The notes below the pieces were generated by a model. It searched no databases. It saw only the letters and a list, made by a program, of their open reading frames with translations, and was not told the DNA's origin. Below are positions 59,001 through 64,000 of a stretch of 64,000 nucleotides of DNA, in pieces. A program made the translations under genes and the position numbers. The DNA is from Caprimulgus europaeus (taxonomy: Eukaryota > Chordata > Aves > Caprimulgiformes > Caprimulgidae), in contig OU015551.1 of assembly GCA_907165065.1 (NCBI GenBank), positions 124,001 to 188,000 of the forward strand. The letters are read 5' to 3'. The number at the start of each line of letters is the position of its first letter. Positions within the stretch are counted from its first letter, which is position 1.

Positions 59001-61512
59001 TCACAGGTGTGCAACCTGGCCTGGTCAAAGCACGCCAACGAGCTGGTAAGAGCCTCCCTGTGCAGTCCTGCTGCTGAGCTGCCTCCTGTTAGGAAGCACA
59101 GTGCATATTTCCCTCTCCCCTTTCAGGTGAGTACCCATGGATACTCGCAGAACCAGATCCTCGTCTGGAAATACCCTTCATTAACTCAAGTAGCAAAGCT
59201 GACAGGGCACTCTTACCGAGTCCTGTACCTGGTGAGTGATGGCTGTGTCTCTGAAAACTTCTGTGGCTCTTGTCTGGCTGCGCTGTGCTGAGAGGAGATC
59301 CAGAGCTGCAGTGCCAGTGGCGCTGTGAGCCGCCTGCAGTCTGGGCGGAGATGTGAATGGTGCCCTGCAAGCAATGAAAAAGGCTCTGTCTCTGGTTTCC
59401 TTGCCTGCAAGGGATACTTTGATTTGCTGCTATGGAAATGTGAGGCATTATTAATGAAGAGCAAAGCCTGCCAAAACTCTTTTGAGGAAGCACAAGCATC
59501 TTCTTGTTCCCTTAAGACTTGAACACTTTTTCACTGGTGACTGCCAGCAGGGGAAGAATTTGACGCTTTTAGTCCTGCTCATTTGTGATTAAAATGCTTG
59601 GTGCAGCGAATCCACCTTGATCTTGTACCTGCTTTGTTGCTGTTACGTAGGGCTTCCAGCAGATTGGTAACAGATGATGAATGCACTGGTACTGTTTTGT
59701 GAGGTAGATTCCAATGTAAGTGACTAATAGAGCTGGCAAATGCTGGTTATAGCACACTTCCTGCCTTAACACACATTTATAATCTGGGGAGGAGTAGCCT
59801 CGATTACAAATGGCTTGGATTTCTTAACACAAGAATCCCTTTTATGATAATTCTACTCTTACATTCAATAGCTGCATAAGTAAGATGCAAGTGCTCGAAT
59901 TGACACCTGCCAAGACTTAACAAGGCAGCTGAAAGCAGAGATAGTTGTTTGGTTTCTCACCACCAGCCAAGTAGGAAGGAGAGTTAAATATCTCTCATAC
60001 ATTCCAATGAAGGTTTGTTTTCAACCTCAAAAATGTGACAGATGCTAAAGATTGCTCTCTCTTGGCCGTAGGCAATGTCCCCTGATGGGGAGGCCATAGT
60101 TACAGGAGCTGGAGATGAAACCTTGCGCTTCTGGAACGTCTTCAGTAAAACTCGCTCGACAAAGGTAAGGGTGCGTTGTGTCGACAGCTGCAGCTGTGTC
60201 CTGCAGGACACTCAGCCTTTGGGGGTGAACTCGGGCCAAGTTTGCTGTGTTCTCCTGCCTTTCCTCTGATCTCTTCACCATATCCTGCAGATCAAGGGCT
60301 GCAGTGAAGGGTTAAACTTTGTTGAGATAGAAAGGGATTTGTAGTCATCAGATGAAATAAAAGGTTGCTTCTGTTCCCAAGGCAGTGTGACAGAACATCC
60401 TTGTCCTGGCTGTTACACGGCTGCTGGGGATATCAGCATTTCAGGGAGCTCACCCTGAGCTCACCATCTTCCCTGCTACAGCACGCTGCTGTGAACCAAC
60501 CTAGTCCTCAGAGATGATGGTCACAGAATCCCAGACTGCTTTGGGTTGGAAGGGACCTTAAAAGCTCATCCAGTTCCAACCCCCCTGCCAGCAGCAGGGA
60601 CACCTTCCACTAGACCAGGCTGCTCAAAGCCTCAGCCAACCTGGCCTGAAACTTCCAGGGAGGAGCAGCCACAGCTTCTCTGGCCAGCCTGGGACAGGGT
60701 CTCACCACCCTCACAGACAAGAATTTCTTCCTCACATCTCAGCTCCATCTCCCCTCTGCCAGTTTCAAGCCATCACCCCTTGTTCTGTCACTCCCTGCCC
60801 TTGGCCAAAGTCCCTCCTCAGCCTTCCTGGAGCCCCTTCAGGTACTGGGAGGCCACTGGAAGGTCTCCCTGGAGCCTTCTCTTCTCCAGGCTGAACAGCC
60901 CCAACTCTCCCAGCCTGTCCTCACAGCAGAGCTGCTTCAGCCCTGGCATCATCCTTGTGGCCTCCTCTGGACTGGCTCCAGTAGGTCCCCTGGCTCTTTA
61001 TGAAACTGCTTAAAATGCTGGCTTGGGTGGAAATGGGATCATGGATGCTGCTGCTGACAGCTCGCCATCACCTGGCAGGTTGTGCCAGGTGCTTGGAGAG
61101 CTTTTTGGGTGTCTGACAGAGGCACTGGAGAACGGCAGAGACCTCTTAAGAAATGAGCTGCAGGGAGCTAGCAGTGTTCACTGCTGGGTGTCCCTCTGGT
61201 TTCTGATGGCTCTGGGGTACAGTTTCCTGCAAAGCTCAGGGAGTGGCATACTTGCCTGCTGTGCTGTGCTCCTTGTTATCAGTTGGGGGAAAAAAAGGGG
61301 GGGGAGGGTAATATTTGTGGTATTGGACTTTGGAGGGTGAGCTCCCATCGTGCCCTGAGCTGGAGTTACCTCACCAGATCAGCAGTTGTGTTATTAAAAA
61401 AAAAGGCACGTGGACTGATGCTGCAGCACAAGTGTGGGCACTCAGCACCTGCTTTGTCTTCTCTTGTCAGGAGTCTGTATCTGTCCTCAACCTCTTCACC
61501 AGGATACGATAA
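53061..61512 (+). CDS. FZR1: Fizzy-related protein 1 / Cdh1, APC/C activator
   Basis: Co-activator and substrate receptor of the anaphase-promoting complex in late mitosis and G1. Thirteen coding exons: 53061-53129, 54202-54327, 54567-54630, 55046-55173, 55603-55685, 56077-56260, 56468-56533, 56979-57081, 57750-57934, 58812-59045, 59127-59231, 60072-60164, 61471-61512. All phases join to 493 residues, the same as the shorter human isoform as I recall it. The C-box DRFIPSR is at residues 46-52, with CDK-type SP/TP sites around it ([15 protein letters not shown]). Seven WD40 repeats run from about residue 180 ([13 protein letters not shown]) to 480. The C-terminal IR tail ends the protein (FTRIR). 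Two start-proximal differences from recalled human: INIQ for IVIQ and MPCVAEM for MPRVTEM. Exon 2 carries 5' UTR after an acceptor at about 52983. Confidence 0.97.
53480..53890 (+). mobile_element. Old CR1 LINE 3' end
   Basis: Diverged copy with CATCCAGCAGAGGCCACCAA, GCTCAGCCTGGAGAAGATGA, GTTAGATATTAGGAGAAAAT and GTCCTTTCCAGCATAAATTG. In FZR1 intron 2, + orientation, clearly older than the 47.5-kb copy. Confidence 0.85.
60520..60990 (-). mobile_element. CR1 LINE 3' end (reverse, about 470 bp)
   Basis: Begins TCACAGAATCCCAGACTGCT, then TTGGAAGGGACCTTAAAAGC and CATCCAGTTCCAACCCCCCT. It continues with typical words (TTCTTCCTCACATCTCAGCT, CTTCTCCAGGCTGAACAGCC). Inserted antisense in the last FZR1 intron. 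Confidence 0.95.
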
Positions 61513-61680
61513 ACCCCAGGTACTGCGCCCCAGGAGACTGCAGCCTGGCACACCGGGATGGAGCCACTCCCTGGTGTGCCTGGAACCCCAATGATCAGCC
61601 AGAGGGAGAGAGTGCCAGTGGGAGTGCAGGACGGACCCCACAGATGCTCATTAAAGACGTGCTTGTGAACCGTGCTGGGC
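61513..61680 (+). other. FZR1: FZR1 3' UTR (minimal) with ATTAAA signal
   Basis: The stop TAA at 61510-61512 is followed by ATTAAA at 61650-61655 and a GT-rich stretch (GTGCTTGTG, GGGCGTGTTTGGGG), a plausible cleavage context. A longer UTR beyond this cannot be excluded. Confidence 0.55.
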
Positions 61681-63955
61681 GTGTTTGGGGTGGGCTGGGG
61701 AGGGGAGGGAGCTGACAAACGTTTACAGATTCGTCCTTCATCGAGGGAAATGGGTGCAGGAGAAATGTGAAACCAGCACCCTCCAACCCTGGAGAGAACC
61801 TGTGTGACATGGACCTTTGAGACCGGACTGAGGCCATCCCAGCTGCTCTGCTGTCCTCTCCTGGGAGAGATGAGAGTGTCCTTGCCTCTGTGGGATGGGT
61901 TTCACGTGCTGCTCTGGGTCCCCCTGTCCTGGGATGGACATCTTTGGAGGTAGGAGCCAGCCATTGGTGCAAGGGAGCTGAACTCCAGGCTGGGCGTCAG
62001 CCTCTCTGATTATCTAAGGGCATTGTTCATAGCCTGGCATCCCCATGATGAAGAAACTGGAGAACTGCTTATTTTCCTTCCTGCCCCCCAAAATAGGTAC
62101 TGTAGTGATTGATACAATCATTCCTGTGAGACTGCTTGATTTCTGGCATGCTTGACAGCTGCCTTCAAACAAATACATTTTGGGTCTTTAAATGTTGGAG
62201 GAGACTTGAAGAGACTCCAGCTCGGAGGGAGCACATCCAGAAAGTTCTGCAGTTGCTGTTGCATGTTCTGGGCTGATCTTTTTAGTTAACAGAGAGGAAA
62301 AACAATGGCTTAAAAAAAAAAAAGCAGAAGAAAAAAACCAAAACCCAACCCCAGGAACCACCGTGCATGTGGAGGTCCCCACAGAGCCGTTTGTGGCAGG
62401 CTGGTTGCTCTGGAGTCTTCCTGAGGACAAAAGCAGTTGAGATCTGTTTGAGAAACAAAACAACTCGTGGATGGGTTTTTGGAGAGAGTGTGGCCTCTCC
62501 TGGCTGGAGGTGGGGAAGCACCGTGTCTGGGCAGGGCGGGGGCTCTGCTTTTCTAGAGCAAGGGAGAAGTGTTGCTTTTTTTTTTTTAAATTTCCAAGTC
62601 AAAGGCAGGGACCTGTTGTGTTTGGGGTTTTGGTTTTGTTTGTTGGTTTGGGCTTTTTTTTGGGGGGGGGTGGTGTTTTGGGGTTTTTTGGTTTTTTTGT
62701 TTCTTCTATGGGAAGAGAGTAGCTGCTTGTGTGCTTGGAGCCTGTGTGGTGGGTGCTGTGGGATGTGATGCAGAGCACCTGTGTGTCTGTGTTGCTTTTA
62801 ATTTAAAGAGAAGCTGTTCCTGCCTCACTCTGGATGTGCCAATGCTCTGCCCTGCGCCCGCCCTCTCTGGGGCACCAGGGTGTGGCTGCTGTTTCCTCCT
62901 CTCGTTTGGATTTTCCTGGCTGTGTGTGTAGACCTTGACCTGTTCTCTGCAGACTGCATAGACAACACTTTACAATACTTTTATCTTTTTTTTTTTTTTC
63001 TTCTTTCCCTGAAACCAGACTGGGGTGGCTGTAGAAATATGATGGTGTCTCCCCAGTGCCACCAGTATCCTTAGGGTGAGCTTCTGAGGTGCAGGAAGGG
63101 TGGAAGACAGAAAGGGTAGTGAGGTGCCATTCTGTTCACTGCAGCCTTGACCACGAGTGCCATCACCCCAGGGCCTGGATCGGGCTCTTGGTGCTCCCTC
63201 ACGGGCTCTTGGTGCTCCTGAACAGGCTGACAGCACAGAGCCTCCAAAGCCCAAACTGGCAGCCACATCATTGTCTTACAGCCTCACTTGGCCCTGAAAT
63301 GTAATTTCAATGTCACTTCTGAAACCCAGTTTTCAACACAACTACTTTACTCTAGTTCTTGCTGCAGGAGCACAAGGTTTGGTTTTAAAATCGTCAGAGG
63401 GCTCCCAGCCCCTCTCTTGTTGCTTGTTATGTTCACTGACACTGTTAATTGTGTGGAAGGACCACTACAAATCACTGAGGTGGTGTTAAAATTAAGTCAT
63501 ATCATTAAGTTGGCAAACAGGTTTGAAGGGAAAGGCCACTGGCAGCAAGCTGTGGCCTGTCACGCGTGTCTGTCCTGGATGGTGTCGCCCTCTTGAGCAG
63601 CGGAGCCTGGGGACAGGAGCTGTTTACACCAGGGGTGCCGGTGGTTGATGGCTGCTGTTGTGGATTTTCTTCCCTTGTTTCTTGTCTCCTGCCTAAATCC
63701 CAACATGCAGACCCCCAGGAGATGCTTTATCCTTCTGTTTTGGGGTGGGGGCACACAGTGGTCTCAACCGTGGGGTGGCTTTACCCTGGTTTGGGCCCAT
63801 TCTGGAGCAGGAGGAGGGAGCTGGGCAGCCCAGCCTGAGTGTGGGATGGGTGCCCTGGGGTGAGCATGGTGCTGCTGGGACTCCCCACTGCCCCGGGGCT
63901 CCCTCAGGGGATGGAGGGGTGGGCTTGCCTCTCGCCCTGCGCCGTGGCTGCGTTC
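61681..63955. other. Region downstream of FZR1, unassigned
   Basis: No coding exon recognised on either strand. It contains homopolymer and GT-rich runs (62570-62705), a T tract (62987-63000) and unique sequence. Some may be an extended FZR1 3' UTR. Confidence 0.5.
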
Positions 63956-64000
63956 CCCAGAGGAGCCTCGGGAGCTGCTGGGGCGGTGGCGGCGCCGTCC

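Noticed and set aside
60546-61013. 155-codon ORF near the last FZR1 exon
   Set aside because: It lies within a reverse-oriented CR1 3' end.

Overview
The window is vertebrate nuclear DNA, almost certainly from a bird. Its genes are spliced (GT/AG, phase-consistent), it carries several CR1 LINE 3' ends with the avian terminal ATTCTRTG-type signal, and it is very GC-rich and compact, as on a microchromosome. The gene order NFIC, SMIM24, (second small membrane gene), DOHH, FZR1 matches human 19p13.3. From general knowledge this corresponds to chicken chromosome 28; that assignment is inference.

Layout: (1) 1-30.0 kb holds NFIC on the + strand, from inside intron 1 (first coding exon lies off the left edge) through ten coding exons (exon 2 to the stop at 24211) and a long, homopolymer-rich 3' UTR. 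Its introns carry several GC-rich or CA-rich minisatellites and some AT-rich islands with transcription-factor-like motifs. (2) 30.4-30.9 kb is a minisatellite of about 24 units built on TGACATCA and CACGTG words. (3) 31.3-34.9 kb holds two small single-pass membrane protein genes on the - strand, SMIM24 and an unnamed one that may be SMIM44. (4) 36.9-40.5 kb is DOHH (- strand), with all four His-Glu iron ligand pairs and a CpG-island promoter. (5) 41.8-44.1 kb is a two-exon Harbinger-transposase-derived gene (- strand) with no visible terminal repeats. (6) 45.2-61.7 kb is FZR1/Cdh1 (+ strand), with a non-coding first exon in a CpG island and 13 coding exons giving a 493-residue protein. (7) 61.7-64.0 kb is mostly unassigned, with one possible exon of a next gene at the right edge.

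The genes are independent and not an operon: NFIC is a DNA-binding transcription factor, DOHH completes hypusine synthesis on eIF5A, FZR1 is the G1/late-mitotic activator of the APC/C, and the SMIM genes encode small membrane proteins. Recognisable CR1 copies occur only from 36.7 kb rightwards, whereas minisatellites and a recurring 15-20 bp MIR-like word are concentrated on the left. Most long open frames in the left half come from stop-poor GC-rich sequence and are not genes.
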